Assembly: GCF_008275125.1 (NCBI RefSeq)
Contig: NZ_CP043473.1
Coordinates: 2,294,001-2,358,000, forward strand
DNA length: 64,000 nt
Direction of reading: 5' to 3'
From: Chromobacterium paludis
GTDB lineage: Bacteria > Pseudomonadota > Gammaproteobacteria > Burkholderiales > Chromobacteriaceae
Each line of letters opens with the position of its first letter. Positions within the stretch are counted from its first letter, which is position 1. The position numbers were made by a program, and so were the translations under genes. The notes beneath the pieces are model-generated. The model made no database searches, had not been told where the DNA came from, and saw only the letters and a list, made by a program, of their open reading frames with translations. Positions 1 to 8,652 of this stretch are shown piece after piece.

Positions 1-11
1 AGTTTCTTCAT
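1..11 (-). CDS. start of a gene running off the left edge (partial)
   Basis: On the minus strand an ATG at 11-9 is followed by two Lys codons, as in a secreted-protein start, and is preceded by an AAGGA ribosome-binding site at 24-20, eight bases upstream. It lies 31 bases beyond the stop of the YceI gene and points the same way, so it is probably the next gene of the b561-YceI operon, perhaps a second YceI paralogue. Only three codons are visible, so identity is a guess. Confidence 0.45.
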
Positions 12-42
12 GGTTTCTGTCCTTGTTGGGAGTGCGGCGCGC

Positions 43-612
43 TTACTTGGCGCGCGCCAGCAGATGGAACTTGATCTGGATTTCGTTGGCGACGGTGCCG
101 AAATCTTTCCAATCGCCCTCGCCGATGGCGAAGTCGGCGCGCTTGATGGCGAATGCGCCGTCAAACGCCGCCATCGCACCCTGCGGCGTCATGGTGGCCA
201 CCGTGCTGACGGCCTGGGTGCGGCCCTTGATGGTCAGCTTGCCGTCCACCTGAAAGCGATTGCCGCCCAGCGGTTTGATCGCGCCGGAGACGAAGCGCGC
301 GGTCGGATATTGCTTGGTGTTGAACCAGTCCTTGTCCGATACCTGGTCGTTGGCCTCGGCCGAGCCGGTATCTATGCTGGCGATGTCCACCGTCAGCTCC
401 GCCTTGGACGTTGCCGGCTTGGCCGGATCGAAATTCAGCGCGGCGGAGAACTTCTTGAAATGGCCCTGCATGCCCACGCCCATTTGCTTGTAGCCGAAGG
501 CGATATTGCTCTTGTCCTGCTGGATGGCGGAATACACGGCCGCCTGGGCCGCCAGCGGCGCGGCCAGCATGCCGCCGAGCAACAGCGGCAGCGCGATGCG
601 TTTGAAGTTCAT
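43..612 (-). CDS. YceI family periplasmic lipocalin-like protein
   Basis: The 189-residue product has a clear Sec signal peptide (Lys-Arg, hydrophobic stretch, cleavage near AAQA-AV at about residue 25). The mature part is a YceI beta-barrel: it ends in a beta-strand series with the family-typical FxVxGxLTIKG-like segment near residues 120-132. YceI proteins bind polyisoprenoid or quinone-like lipids in the periplasm, and the physiological role is uncertain. The gene lies 24 bases downstream of a cytochrome b561 gene on the same strand. This pairing is common and suggests that the two share quinone-linked redox work. The start is supported by GGAG just upstream. Confidence 0.9.
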   Translation of the reverse strand: MNFKRIALPLLLGGMLAAPLAAQAAVYSAIQQDKSNIAFGYKQMGVGMQGHFKKFSAALNFDPAKPATSKAELTVDIASIDTGSAEANDQVSDKDWFNTKQYPTARFVSGAIKPLGGNRFQVDGKLTIKGRTQAVSTVATMTPQGAMAAFDGAFAIKRADFAIGEGDWKDFGTVANEIQIKFHLLARAK

Positions 613-636
613 GTTCGGGTCTCCGGGGAATAGGGA

Positions 637-1179
637 TCAGGAACGCGCGCGCCACGGCAGCATGCGGCCCAGCACGTCATCCTTGTCTATCAAATGGTGT
701 TTCAGCGCGGCGCCAACGTGTCCGATCACCGTCGCGGCCAGCAGGTAGTTCAAGGCGCGGTGCAGCGCGTTCAAGCTGTGGCCCAGCCCGGGATTGGGCG
801 CGATCAGGTCCGGCAGTGGCAGCACGCCAAAGTAAACAGTCTGCACGCCCTTGGCAGAGCTCATCAGCCAGCCGGACAGCGGGATGGCGATCATCAGCAG
901 GTACAGCATGGCGTGGCCGGCATGGGCCAGGCCGCGCACCGCCGCGCCCATCGTGGCGGGCAGCGCGGGCGGACGATGGCCGGCGCGCCAGGCCAGGCGC
1001 AGCCACACCAGCAGGAATACGCTGACGCCGCCCCACTTATGCCAGGAATAAATCTTCAGTTTGAACGGCGACAGCGACAGGCCATGCATATAGAAACCGA
1101 CGCCGAACAGGCAGATCAGCATGAGAGCCATCAGCCAGTGCAGAAAGATGGCGGTGGTGGTATAGCGCTTTTGAGTCAT
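637..1179 (-). CDS. cytochrome b561, di-heme membrane protein
   Basis: The 180-residue protein has four predicted transmembrane helices and the conserved His ligands of the bacterial b561/CybB family: His in the first helix (IFLHWLMA), in SWHKWGG, in the HAGHAMLYLL helix, and in the last helix. It would carry two b hemes and shuttle electrons between ubiquinol and a periplasmic acceptor, and some family members are superoxide:quinone oxidoreductases. I chose the ATG at 1179 (MTQKRY) because CGAGG precedes it; an in-frame ATG ten codons upstream gives an atypical tail. It is first in a leftward operon with YceI. An interrupted palindrome at 1304-1330 lies in its promoter region. Confidence 0.88.
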   Translation of the reverse strand: MTQKRYTTTAIFLHWLMALMLICLFGVGFYMHGLSLSPFKLKIYSWHKWGGVSVFLLVWLRLAWRAGHRPPALPATMGAAVRGLAHAGHAMLYLLMIAIPLSGWLMSSAKGVQTVYFGVLPLPDLIAPNPGLGHSLNALHRALNYLLAATVIGHVGAALKHHLIDKDDVLGRMLPWRARS

Positions 1180-1303
1180 GACGGCCTCGGATTGAAATCG
1201 ACTATCCATGGCCGGCGTCTCGACGTCAGGCCAAAGCGCTTGTCCATGGATGAGGCTGAATGTAAGCGGTTTTCATTTACTGAAAAAGCCCGCTTAAACA
1301 AAT

Positions 1304-1330
1304 TTATTGTTTCGCATTAATAAACAATAA
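1304..1330. promoter_or_regulatory. perfect interrupted palindrome, candidate operator
   Basis: TTATTGTTT at 1304-1312 and its exact reverse complement AAACAATAA at 1322-1330 flank a 9-base spacer. A second, imperfect palindrome lies at 1263-1296 (TAAGCG arm, CGCTTA arm). Both sit in the AT-rich part of the 299-base gap (1180-1478) between the leftward b561 gene and the rightward lysozyme gene. Apart from these I see nothing else in the gap. The layout fits binding of a dimeric repressor or activator. The regulator is unknown. Confidence 0.5.
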
Positions 1331-1478
1331 GGCGGCGAATCGGCAGAATGATCTGCATGAATACTTAGCCGCTTGACAGCGACAGACCGGCATATCGATA
1401 AACACGCTATCCCTTACCGGCTTCATGCCGCACTCAGCACCCGCACCTCACCCAGCCGGCCATCAAGGAGACACCAAT

Positions 1479-1925
1479 ATGCAAACCAGCGCCAACGGCA
1501 TCAATCTGATCAAGCAGTTCGAAGGACTCAAACTGACCGCCTACCAGGATTCGGTGGGCGTCTGGACCATAGGCTACGGCCACACCGGGACCGACGTGCA
1601 ACCAGGCCAGACCATCAGCAGCGACCAGGCGGAGCAGCTGCTGCGCCAGGACCTGGTGCGTTTCGAGCAGGGCGTGGGCAAGCTGGTCAAAACGCCCATC
1701 AACCAGAACCAGTTCGACGCGCTGGTCAGCTTCAGCTACAACCTGGGCCTGGGCAATCTGCAAAGCTCCACCCTGCTGCGCCTGCTGAACCAAGGCGACT
1801 ACCAAGGCGCGGCCGGCCAGTTCCCCTTGTGGGACAAGGCCGGCGGCAAGGTGCTGCCGGGCCTGCAAAAGCGCCGCCAAGCCGAGCAAGCCCTGTTCCT
1901 GACTCCGGTGGCCGCGACGGCCTGA
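1479..1925 (+). CDS. phage-type lysozyme (glycoside hydrolase 24)
   Basis: The 148-residue protein matches T4/P22-type muramidases. Its catalytic triad spacing is visible: Glu15, eight residues, Asp24, five residues, Thr30, followed by GYGHTG. It would cleave the MurNAc-GlcNAc bond of peptidoglycan. The ATG at 1479 is preceded by AAGGAG. There is no signal peptide or signal-anchor helix, so it would need a holin, lysis or another export route to reach the wall. No other phage gene is nearby, so it is a stand-alone (domesticated) lysozyme rather than part of a prophage. A rho-independent terminator follows at once. Confidence 0.9.
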   Translation: MQTSANGINLIKQFEGLKLTAYQDSVGVWTIGYGHTGTDVQPGQTISSDQAEQLLRQDLVRFEQGVGKLVKTPINQNQFDALVSFSYNLGLGNLQSSTLLRLLNQGDYQGAAGQFPLWDKAGGKVLPGLQKRRQAEQALFLTPVAATA

Positions 1926-1955
1926 ACCCGCCGCGCGCCGCATCGCCACAAACAG

Positions 1956-1985
1956 CCCGCCCGCTGCTAAGCTGGGCGGGTTTTT
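1956..1985 (+). terminator. rho-independent terminator of the lysozyme gene
   Basis: CCCGCCC (1956-1962) pairs with GGGCGGG (1974-1980) across an 11-base loop, and five T follow. It starts 31 bases past the lysozyme stop codon. Confidence 0.85.
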
Positions 1986-2002
1986 CATTGCTGCAAACGC
2001 TC

Positions 2003-2200
2003 ATGCCCCACACTCGCCCGGCCCGAGACGCCATGCTGTGCCGACGCTGTCAGCACTACTTCATCACTTACAACCCAAGTTTCCCCTACGGCTGCCGGGC
2101 CATGGGCTTCTCCAGCAAACGCCTGCCCTGCCTAGACGTGCAGGAGACTTCCGGCCAAGCCTGCCTGCGTTTCCAGCCCAAGCCGGCCCCGTCCCGCTAG
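2003..2200 (+). CDS. small Cys-rich conserved protein, possible zinc ribbon
   Basis: A 65-residue protein (55 residues if the internal ATG at 2033 is used). It carries Cys-x2-Cys near the N-terminus (LCRRCQ), then PYGCRAMGFSSKRLPC and a final ACLRF. The spaced cysteines and the sequence FITYNPSFPYGC resemble a small, widespread proteobacterial family of unknown function, sometimes labelled uracil-DNA glycosylase in databases; that label should not be trusted. Neither start has a clear ribosome-binding site. It begins just after the lysozyme terminator, and its TAG stop at 2198-2200 lies in a CTAG palindrome that also supplies the stop of the convergent methyltransferase gene. Confidence 0.65.
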   Translation: MPHTRPARDAMLCRRCQHYFITYNPSFPYGCRAMGFSSKRLPCLDVQETSGQACLRFQPKPAPSR

Positions 2201-2940
2201 CGCCCCTCCGCCCGCGCCAGCGTCAGAATGATTTCCGCGCTGTCCTCGCGCAGCGGGCCGCCTTGCCAGTCCCCTTGCAAGGCGGCGATGCGCAGGCCCT
2301 CGGCCTCCAGCTCGGCTTGCAGCGTGGGCAAATCGCAGAAGCGCAGCGCGGCATCCACCGCCAGCTCCCGATCCTGATCAAGAAAGCGATAGCGGCTGCG
2401 ATAGGCCACCAGGCCATTTGTTTCGGACAACAGGCTGTGGCTCAATTCCACTTCGCCCCAGCGCGGGTGCTTGACGCGGCGCGGCGGCAGGCTGTCGTAG
2501 CGCAGCCATGATCTGGCCGTTGGATTCCGCGTTTCGAATACAAAGCGGCCTTGCGTCGCCAGATGCTCGCGGACCCGGCGAAACACCGCCCGGCGGTCTT
2601 GCTCGGCCAGGAAGCACTGGAAAGCATGGCCGGTGCAATAAATCAGGTCGAAGCGGCCATCGAGCTGGAAGTCGCGCGCGTCGCCCTGCAGCCAACGGAC
2701 CTGTTCGCCGCCCGGCCGCCGCCGCGCCTCGTCCAGCATCGCCTCCGATGGCTCTAGCCCCCAGGCCTCCGCCCGAGCGGCCATCGCCGCGGCCAACAAC
2801 CCGGTGCCGCAGCCCAGGTCCAGCACGCGTCTGACCTGCGGCGACAACAAGCCCATGTAGTAATCGTTGTCCTCGCCCCAGGCGTTGAATAGATCGTACA
2901 GCTCGGCCAAAGCCGGTTCTTGGTACAGCGCATTCGGCAT
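2197..2940 (-). CDS. class I SAM-dependent methyltransferase
   Basis: 247 residues with the Rossmann-type SAM-binding motif I VLDLGCGTG at about residues 39-47, an acidic motif II position (WGLEPSEAM) and FDLIYCTGHAF as motif IV. The N-terminus (ELYDLFNAWGEDNDYY) resembles small-molecule or ubiquinone/tellurite-type methyltransferases; the substrate cannot be told from sequence. GAGGA precedes the ATG at 2940. It is convergent with, and overlaps by four bases, the small Cys-rich gene. It is divergent from the acetate operon, with a 234-base AT-rich gap (2941-3174) that must hold promoters for both, though I see no convincing operator in it. Confidence 0.85.
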   Translation of the reverse strand: MPNALYQEPALAELYDLFNAWGEDNDYYMGLLSPQVRRVLDLGCGTGLLAAAMAARAEAWGLEPSEAMLDEARRRPGGEQVRWLQGDARDFQLDGRFDLIYCTGHAFQCFLAEQDRRAVFRRVREHLATQGRFVFETRNPTARSWLRYDSLPPRRVKHPRWGEVELSHSLLSETNGLVAYRSRYRFLDQDRELAVDAALRFCDLPTLQAELEAEGLRIAALQGDWQGGPLREDSAEIILTLARAEGR

Positions 2941-3174
2941 GGAGGTCCTCGCCCTTCAAAAATCATTACAAAGTCATTATGCCAAGCATTTGCCTCCGCC
3001 TGAAATTGAGTAAAAATTCCACTGCAAACCATTGAAACAAAAACACTTTCCAGAACAATCATCTGCAAGACTAATTTGCCGCATCAAAAAATACGATTAG
3101 ATTGCCCGCCGCATCCTCTCTTATGTTTTGTTCAGCGCCCCTTCACGCGCCATACACCCCCAAAGGAGGATGTC

Positions 3175-3483
3175 ATGAATGAGGAGACTCTGAAGAAGAT
3201 CCAGTCCAACCCGAAGTACCTGGAACTGGTCCACAAGAAAACCAGCCTGGGCTGGACGCTGGCCATCGTCATGTTGGCCATTTATTACGGTTTCATCCTG
3301 GTGCTGGCCTTCGCCCCTGGCCTGCTGGGCCAGCCGTTGTACCAGGGCGCCACCATGACGGTGGGCATCCCGGTGGGCGTGTGCATCATCCTGTCCGCCT
3401 TCGTGCTGACCGGCATTTATGTGCGCCGCGCCAATCAGGAATTCGATCCGCTGACCCAGCAAATCGTCGAGGAGGCCAAGTAA
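3175..3483 (+). CDS. DUF485 membrane protein, ActP partner (YjcH-like)
   Basis: 102 residues: a short cytoplasmic N-terminus ([16 protein letters not shown], a DUF485 hallmark), two transmembrane helices at about 28-48 and 64-84, and a charged tail ending [12 protein letters not shown]. An excellent AAAGGAGGA ribosome-binding site lies five bases before the ATG. In acetate operons this protein is encoded directly before the acetate symporter; here its TAA overlaps the actP ATG (TAATG), so translation is coupled. Its biochemical role is unproven. It is presumed to assist or assemble the transporter. Confidence 0.92.
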   Translation: MNEETLKKIQSNPKYLELVHKKTSLGWTLAIVMLAIYYGFILVLAFAPGLLGQPLYQGATMTVGIPVGVCIILSAFVLTGIYVRRANQEFDPLTQQIVEEAK

Positions 3484-5162
3484 TGCGACACACCCGACTG
3501 AAACTCGCCGCCGGCGCGGCCGCGTTGCTGCCGGCGCTCGCCTGCGCCGCCGGCGCGATTGAAGGCGACGTCAAGCAGCAAGCCACCAATTGGCACGCCA
3601 TCATCATGTTCTTCCTGTTCGTGGCCTTCACCCTGGGCATCACTTACTGGGCGGCGCGCCGCACCAAGTCCGCCAGCGACTTCTACGCCGCCGGCGGCGG
3701 CATCACCGGCTTCCAGAATGGCCTGGCCATCGCCGGCGACTACATGTCCGCCGCGTCTTTCCTGGGGATTTCCGCCCTGGTGTTCGACAAGGGCTACGAC
3801 GGCCTGATCTACTCCATGGGCTTCCTGGTGGGCTGGCCCATCATCCTGTTCCTGGTGGCGGAACGGCTGCGCAACCTGGGCAAGTACACTTTCGCCGACG
3901 TCGCCTCCTACCGCCTGCAGCAACTGCCGGTGCGCAGCCTGGCCGCCGTGTCCACCCTGGTGGTGGTAGCCATGTATCTGATCGCGCAGATGGTGGGCGC
4001 GGGCAAGCTGATCCAGCTCCTGTTCGGCATGAGCTACGGCTCCGCCGTGGTGCTGGTGGGCGTGCTGATGGTCTGCTATGTGCTGTTCGGCGGCATGCTG
4101 GCCACCACCTGGGTGCAGATCATCAAGGCCGTGCTCTTGCTGTCCGGCGCCACTTTCATGGCCATCATGGTGCTGGCCTCGGTCGGCTTCAGTCCGGAAG
4201 TGATGTTTGAAAAAGCCGTGGCCGCGCACAGCAAGGGCATCGCCATCATGGCCCCGGGCAAAGCCGACCCGATCGACTCCATCTCGCTGGGCCTGGCGCT
4301 GATGTTCGGCACCGCCGGCCTGCCGCACATCCTGATGCGGTTCTTCACCGTGGCGGACGCCAAGGAGGCGCGCAAGTCCGTATTCTTCGCCACCGGCTTC
4401 ATCGGCTACTTCTACATCCTGACCTTCATCATCGGCTTCGGCGCCATCATGCTGGTGCTGAACCAGCCGGGCATGATGGAAACGGTGATGAAGAACGGCA
4501 AGGAAGTGCACCAGTTGATAGGCGGCAGCAATATGGCGGCCATCCATCTGGCCGACGCCGTGGGCGGCGACATCTTCCTGGGCTTCATCTCCGCCGTGGC
4601 CTTCGCCACCATTCTGGCGGTGGTGGCGGGCCTGGCGCTGTCCGGCGCGTCCGCGGTGTCGCACGACCTGTACGCCAGCGTGATCAAGCACGGCAAGGCC
4701 AACGAGGCCGACGAGATCCGCGTCTCCAAGATCACCACCGTGGTGCTGGGCGTGGTGGCCATCGTGCTGGGCCTGGTGTTCGAGAAACAGAACATCGCCT
4801 TCATGGTGGGCCTGGCCTTCTCCATCGCCGCCTCGGCAAACTTCCCGGTGCTGTTCCTGTCCATGTTCTGGAAGGGCCTGACCACGCGCGGCGCGGTATT
4901 GGGCGGCCTGGTGGGCCTGGTCAGCGCGGTGCTGCTGATCGTGCTGGGGCCGACGGTATGGGTGGAGGTGATGAAGCATGAGCACGCCGTGTTCCCGTAC
5001 AAAAACCCGGCCATCTTCTCGATGACCCTGGCCTTCGTCGTCACCTGGCTGGTCTCGGTGCTGGACAGCTCCAAACAAGGCGCCGATGAGAAAGCCAAGT
5101 TCGACGCCCAGTACGTGCGCTCGATGACCGGCATCGGAGCCAGTGGCGCCAGCAAGCATTAA
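3483..5162 (+). CDS. actP: acetate/glycolate:cation symporter ActP
   Basis: 559 residues with a cleavable-looking N-terminal signal ([10 protein letters not shown], as in E. coli ActP) followed by about 13 transmembrane helices of the sodium:solute symporter fold. Diagnostic segments include [22 protein letters not shown] split over residues about 61-82, and [15 protein letters not shown] near 280-294. It brings acetate and related short carboxylates into the cell for activation by Acs, encoded next. The ATG overlaps the stop of the DUF485 gene. Length and order (DUF485-actP-acs) match known acetate-scavenging operons, apart from acs being last rather than first. Confidence 0.95.
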   Translation: MRHTRLKLAAGAAALLPALACAAGAIEGDVKQQATNWHAIIMFFLFVAFTLGITYWAARRTKSASDFYAAGGGITGFQNGLAIAGDYMSAASFLGISALVFDKGYDGLIYSMGFLVGWPIILFLVAERLRNLGKYTFADVASYRLQQLPVRSLAAVSTLVVVAMYLIAQMVGAGKLIQLLFGMSYGSAVVLVGVLMVCYVLFGGMLATTWVQIIKAVLLLSGATFMAIMVLASVGFSPEVMFEKAVAAHSKGIAIMAPGKADPIDSISLGLALMFGTAGLPHILMRFFTVADAKEARKSVFFATGFIGYFYILTFIIGFGAIMLVLNQPGMMETVMKNGKEVHQLIGGSNMAAIHLADAVGGDIFLGFISAVAFATILAVVAGLALSGASAVSHDLYASVIKHGKANEADEIRVSKITTVVLGVVAIVLGLVFEKQNIAFMVGLAFSIAASANFPVLFLSMFWKGLTTRGAVLGGLVGLVSAVLLIVLGPTVWVEVMKHEHAVFPYKNPAIFSMTLAFVVTWLVSVLDSSKQGADEKAKFDAQYVRSMTGIGASGASKH

Positions 5163-5180
5163 ATGTCACCATCATTGACA

Positions 5181-5206
5181 CGCCGCGCGCCTGACGACGC
5201 GCGGCG
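5181..5206 (+). other. strong hairpin between actP and acs
   Basis: CGCCGCGCG at 5181-5189 and its exact complement CGCGCGGCG at 5198-5206 flank an 8-base loop in the 71-base actP-acs gap. No T-run follows, so it is not a standard terminator. It could stabilise or separate the upstream and downstream parts of one mRNA, or act as a rho-assisted attenuator. Confidence 0.6.
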
Positions 5207-5233
5207 ACAACATCAAAGACTTTGGAGAAACAC

Positions 5234-7198
5234 ATGTCGACGCTAGATTCCATCCTCAAGGAAACCCGCAGCTTCGCCCCGTCGGACGAGTTCCGCCGCA
5301 AGGCGGCGATCAGCGGCATGGAGGCCTACAACGCCTTGTGCGAACAGGCCGACGATCATTACTTGTCGTTCTGGGGGGATCTGGCGCGCGAACTGATCAC
5401 GTGGAAGAAGCCGTTCTCCCGCGTGCTGGACGACAGCCAGGCGCCGTTCTTCAAGTGGTTCGACGACGGCGTGCTGAACGCGTCCTACAACTGCCTGGAC
5501 CGCCATCTGGCCGCCAACGCCAACAAGATCGCCATCATCTTCGAAGCCGACGACGGCGAGGTCACCCGCGTCACCTACGCCGAGCTGCACCGCCGCGTCT
5601 GCCAGTTCGCCAATGGCCTGAAGAGCCTGGGCGTGGCCAAGGGCGACCGCGTGGTGGTGTATATGCCCATGGGCATAGAAGCCGTGGTGGCGATGCAGGC
5701 CTGCGCCCGCATCGGCGCCATCCACTCCGTGGTGTTCGGCGGCTTCTCCGCCGGCGCGGTGCGCGACCGCATCCAGGACGCCGGCGCCACCGTGGTGATC
5801 ACCGCCAACGAAAGCGTGCGCGGCGGCAAGAGCGTGCCGCTGAAGGCCACCGTAGACGAGGCGCTGGCGCTGGAAGGCGCGGAGTCCATCCAGCACGTGG
5901 TGGTGTATCAGCGCACCAATGGCGGCGCCGACTGGACCGACGGCCGCGACGTGTGGTGGCACAAGCTGGTCGAAGGCCAGAGCGAGGCCTGCGAGCCGGA
6001 ATGGATGAACGCCGAGGACCCGCTGTTCATCCTCTACACCTCCGGCTCCACCGGCAAGCCCAAGGGCATCCAGCACAGCACCGCCGGCTATCTCTTGGGC
6101 GCGATCAACAGCTTCCGCTGGGTGTTCGACTACAAGCCCAACGACGTCTTCTGGTGCACCGCCGACGTGGGCTGGATCACCGGCCACAGCTATGTCTGCT
6201 ACGGCCCGCTGGCCAATGGCGCCACCCAGGTGATCTTCGAGGGCGTGCCCACCTACCCGGACGCCGGCCGCTTCTGGCGCATGATTGAAAAGCACAAGGT
6301 TTCCATCTTCTACACCGCGCCGACCGCCATCCGCTCGCTGATCAAGCTGGGCGCCGACCTGCCCAAGCAGTTCGACCTGTCGTCCCTGCGCGTGCTGGGC
6401 ACGGTGGGCGAACCGATCAACCCGGAAGCGTGGATCTGGTATTACGAAACGGTGGGCGGCGGCCGCTGCCCCATCGTGGACACTTGGTGGCAGACTGAAA
6501 CCGGCTCGGCGATGATCGCGCCGCTGCCGGGCGCCGTCGCCACCAAGCCGGGCTCGTGCACCTTGCCGCTGCCGGGCGTGATCGCCGACATCGTCGATGA
6601 ATCCGGCGCGCAGGTCGAACCAGGCCGCGGCGGCTTCCTGGTTATCAAGAAACCGTTCCCGTCCCTGGTGCGCACCATCTGGAACGACCCGGACCGCTTC
6701 AAGAAAACCTATTTCCCGGACGAGTTCAACGGCCAGTACTACCTGGCCGGCGATTCGGCCAACCGCGACGAGAACGGCTATTTCTGGATCATGGGCCGCA
6801 TCGACGACGTGCTGAACGTGTCCGGCCACCGCCTGGGCACCATGGAGATCGAATCGGCCCTGGTGGCCAATCCGCTGGTGGCCGAGGCCGCCGTGGTGGG
6901 CAAGCCGCACGACGTCAAGGGCGAGGCCGTGGTGGCCTTCGTGGTGCTGAAGGGCGCGCGGCCGCAAGGCGACGCCGCCAAGACCGTGGCGGCGGAGTTG
7001 AAGAACTGGGTGGCGCACGAGATCGGCAAGATCGCGCAGCCAGACGATATCCGCTTCGGCGAGAACCTGCCCAAGACCCGCTCCGGCAAGATCATGCGCC
7101 GCCTGCTGCGCTCCATCGCCAAGGGCGAGGAGATCACCCAGGACGTGTCCACGCTGGAAAACCCGCAAATCCTGCAGCAGCTGCAACAGCCCCTGTAA
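5234..7198 (+). CDS. acs: acetyl-CoA synthetase (AMP-forming)
   Basis: 654 residues, the normal length for Acs. It converts acetate, ATP and CoA to acetyl-CoA through acetyl-AMP. Visible signatures are the P-loop-like [11 protein letters not shown] at about 270-280, the DTWWQTETG motif near 417-425, the hinge [13 protein letters not shown] at about 521-533, and the C-terminal TRSGKIMRR containing the Lys whose acetylation switches family members off. TTTGGAGAA precedes the ATG at 5234, four codons inside the longest frame. It is the last gene of the acetate operon; a strong terminator follows. With aceB at 27.6 kb it supports growth on acetate. Confidence 0.97.
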   Translation: MSTLDSILKETRSFAPSDEFRRKAAISGMEAYNALCEQADDHYLSFWGDLARELITWKKPFSRVLDDSQAPFFKWFDDGVLNASYNCLDRHLAANANKIAIIFEADDGEVTRVTYAELHRRVCQFANGLKSLGVAKGDRVVVYMPMGIEAVVAMQACARIGAIHSVVFGGFSAGAVRDRIQDAGATVVITANESVRGGKSVPLKATVDEALALEGAESIQHVVVYQRTNGGADWTDGRDVWWHKLVEGQSEACEPEWMNAEDPLFILYTSGSTGKPKGIQHSTAGYLLGAINSFRWVFDYKPNDVFWCTADVGWITGHSYVCYGPLANGATQVIFEGVPTYPDAGRFWRMIEKHKVSIFYTAPTAIRSLIKLGADLPKQFDLSSLRVLGTVGEPINPEAWIWYYETVGGGRCPIVDTWWQTETGSAMIAPLPGAVATKPGSCTLPLPGVIADIVDESGAQVEPGRGGFLVIKKPFPSLVRTIWNDPDRFKKTYFPDEFNGQYYLAGDSANRDENGYFWIMGRIDDVLNVSGHRLGTMEIESALVANPLVAEAAVVGKPHDVKGEAVVAFVVLKGARPQGDAAKTVAAELKNWVAHEIGKIAQPDDIRFGENLPKTRSGKIMRRLLRSIAKGEEITQDVSTLENPQILQQLQQPL

Positions 7199-7217
7199 TC
7201 CCCTTGTAGACCTTGAC

Positions 7218-7245
7218 GGCCGTCGCCCGCGCGACGGCCTTTTTT
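7218..7245 (+). terminator. rho-independent terminator of the acetate operon
   Basis: GGCCGTCGC (7218-7226), a 4-base loop, GCGACGGCC (7231-7239), then six T. The T-run overlaps the TAA stop of the convergent acetyltransferase gene, and the hairpin may serve both directions. Confidence 0.9.
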
Positions 7246-7774
7246 ATTTCAGCGGGAAAGACGGCGAGCGGCACGCCATATGCCACAGGTCGTGCCACTC
7301 GCCATGCAGCAGCATGCTGCGCTCCGCCTTGCCGAACACGCTGAAACCATTGCGCTCCAGCACCTTCAGCGAGCCGGCATTGGCCGCCCGCACTGCGGCC
7401 TCCAGCCTGGCCAGCTTCAGCTCGCCAAACGCCTTGTCGCGCAGCGCCGCCAGCGCCCGGCTGGCGATGCCTTGGCCGGCATCCGCCTCGCCCACCCGAT
7501 AGCCCAATTCCGCCTTATGGAAATACCGGCGCTCCACGCCGTGCAGATTGATGCGGCCGGCGATGCGGCCCTCATGCCAGATCAGGTATTGATAACCCTG
7601 ATCCGCCACCGCCTCACGGCCGGCGGCGTCTATCGCCTCGCGCACCGCGTCCAGCTGGTAATAGCCGTCCGGCCGGGCATTGATCCAGCGCTCGAAATAA
7701 GCGCGGTTCGCCAGCTCGAAATCCAACAGCGCCGCGGCGTCTGCCGCCCGCGGCGGATGCAATGTGATATCCAT
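7244..7774 (-). CDS. GNAT N-acetyltransferase (RimJ/RimL-like)
   Basis: 176 residues. The N-terminal half has the RimJ/RimL pattern of LHPPRAADAAALLDFELANRAYF, broken here as residues 4-26. The acetyl-CoA loop region reads ELGYRVGEADAGQGIASRAL at about 96-115 (a Q/R-x-x-G-x-G/A type A motif), followed by LEAAVRAANAGSLKVLERNGF, typical of this subgroup. It would acetylate an N-terminal amine or small amine; the substrate is not predictable. GGGAGG precedes the ATG at 7774. It is divergent from the methyltransferase gene at 7900. Confidence 0.85.
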   Translation of the reverse strand: MDITLHPPRAADAAALLDFELANRAYFERWINARPDGYYQLDAVREAIDAAGREAVADQGYQYLIWHEGRIAGRINLHGVERRYFHKAELGYRVGEADAGQGIASRALAALRDKAFGELKLARLEAAVRAANAGSLKVLERNGFSVFGKAERSMLLHGEWHDLWHMACRSPSFPLK

Positions 7775-7899
7775 GCGCCTCCCGATTTTCATCAGGATAA
7801 AACGACTCGCCGCCAGGGTCCATTTTTATGACCTTTGAATTTTTTAGCGATAAAATCTTAGACTCCAAGGCATCTTTGCACCGACAAGGCCCAACCGCA

Positions 7900-8610
7900 A
7901 TGTCATCGCCGCATCTGAACTTCTCCGGCCTGCCGGAAACCGAGCTGGCCGCGCTGGACGCTCGCCTGGCCGGCAGCCAAGCCAAATGGCCGGCGTTCTA
8001 CGCCGACAGGCAACGCCCCTGCCCTTTCTTTGTCGAGGCGCCGGATGAAAACCTCGCCGGCTGGATAGATGCCGGCCGCATCGCGCCGGGACTCGCCCTG
8101 GATTTGGGCTGCGGCCATGGCCGCAACGCGCTGTTCTTGGCCAGCCGGGGCTTTCGCGTGCAGGCCGTCGATTTTTCCGACAGCGCCGTCGCCTGGGCGC
8201 GCGAACGCGTCGCCGCCAGCGGGCTTTCCGTGGAAGTGTGCCAGGCCTCGGTATTTGAGTGTCCCTTCGACGAGGCCGCCGCCGACCTGGTTTATGACGG
8301 CGGCTGCTTCCACCATCTGGCGCCGCACCGCCGCCATCAATATATGGAACGCGTCGCCCGCATGCTGAAACCCGGCGGCGGCTTCGGCCTGGTGTGCTTC
8401 TCGCCGGAAGGCGGCGGCGGCTTCAGCGACGCCGAGGTATACGAGCGCAACAGCCTCGGCGGCGGCCTGGGATACGACGAGCCGCGCTTGCGCGAGCTAT
8501 GGTCGCCGTGGCTGGAAATCGAAACCATCGCCCCCATGCGCGAGCTGCCGGCAGACGGGCCGCTGTTCGGCAGGGGATTCCTGATGACCATGCTGGCGCG
8601 CAAACGGTAA
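7900..8610 (+). CDS. class I SAM-dependent methyltransferase
   Basis: 236 residues with motif I LALDLGCGHGRNALFLA at about 63-79, AVDFSDSAV as motif II, and DLVYDGGCFHHLAPHRR, a 'thioether/thiopurine-like' acceptor region. It is related to the UbiE/tellurite-resistance and small-thiol methyltransferase group; the substrate is unknown. The ATG at 7900 leaves room for an AT-rich promoter (7828-7865); a longer frame opens at 7828, but its extra 24 residues look non-conserved. A GC-rich palindromic repeat follows the stop codon directly. Confidence 0.8.
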   Translation: MSSPHLNFSGLPETELAALDARLAGSQAKWPAFYADRQRPCPFFVEAPDENLAGWIDAGRIAPGLALDLGCGHGRNALFLASRGFRVQAVDFSDSAVAWARERVAASGLSVEVCQASVFECPFDEAAADLVYDGGCFHHLAPHRRHQYMERVARMLKPGGGFGLVCFSPEGGGGFSDAEVYERNSLGGGLGYDEPRLRELWSPWLEIETIAPMRELPADGPLFGRGFLMTMLARKR

Positions 8611-8635
8611 GGCGGAAGCCCGTGGGCGTTCCGCC
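8611..8635. repeat. REP-like palindromic repeat, copy A
   Basis: GGCGGAAGCCC followed by GGGCGTTCCGCC forms a nearly perfect hairpin with a 2-base loop and one bulged G. The same GGCGGAAGCCCG and CGGGCGTTCCGCC arms recur at 24676-24707. It starts at the first base after the methyltransferase stop, between two convergent genes, the usual REP position. It may also stop transcription. Confidence 0.7.
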
Positions 8636-8652
8636 GTCCGCCTGCCGGCTGC

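Noticed and set aside
1479..1925. Lysozyme as sign of a prophage
   Set aside because: No holin, integrase, capsid, tail or repressor gene lies nearby, and a terminator isolates it.
3435..5159. 574-residue open frame antisense to actP
   Set aside because: Its product is a His/Gln/Ala-rich low-complexity string, as expected for the reverse strand of high-GC membrane-protein codons; actP itself is unmistakable.
5243..7186. 647-residue open frame antisense to acs
   Set aside because: Same shadow effect; no motif, and acs matches its family over full length.
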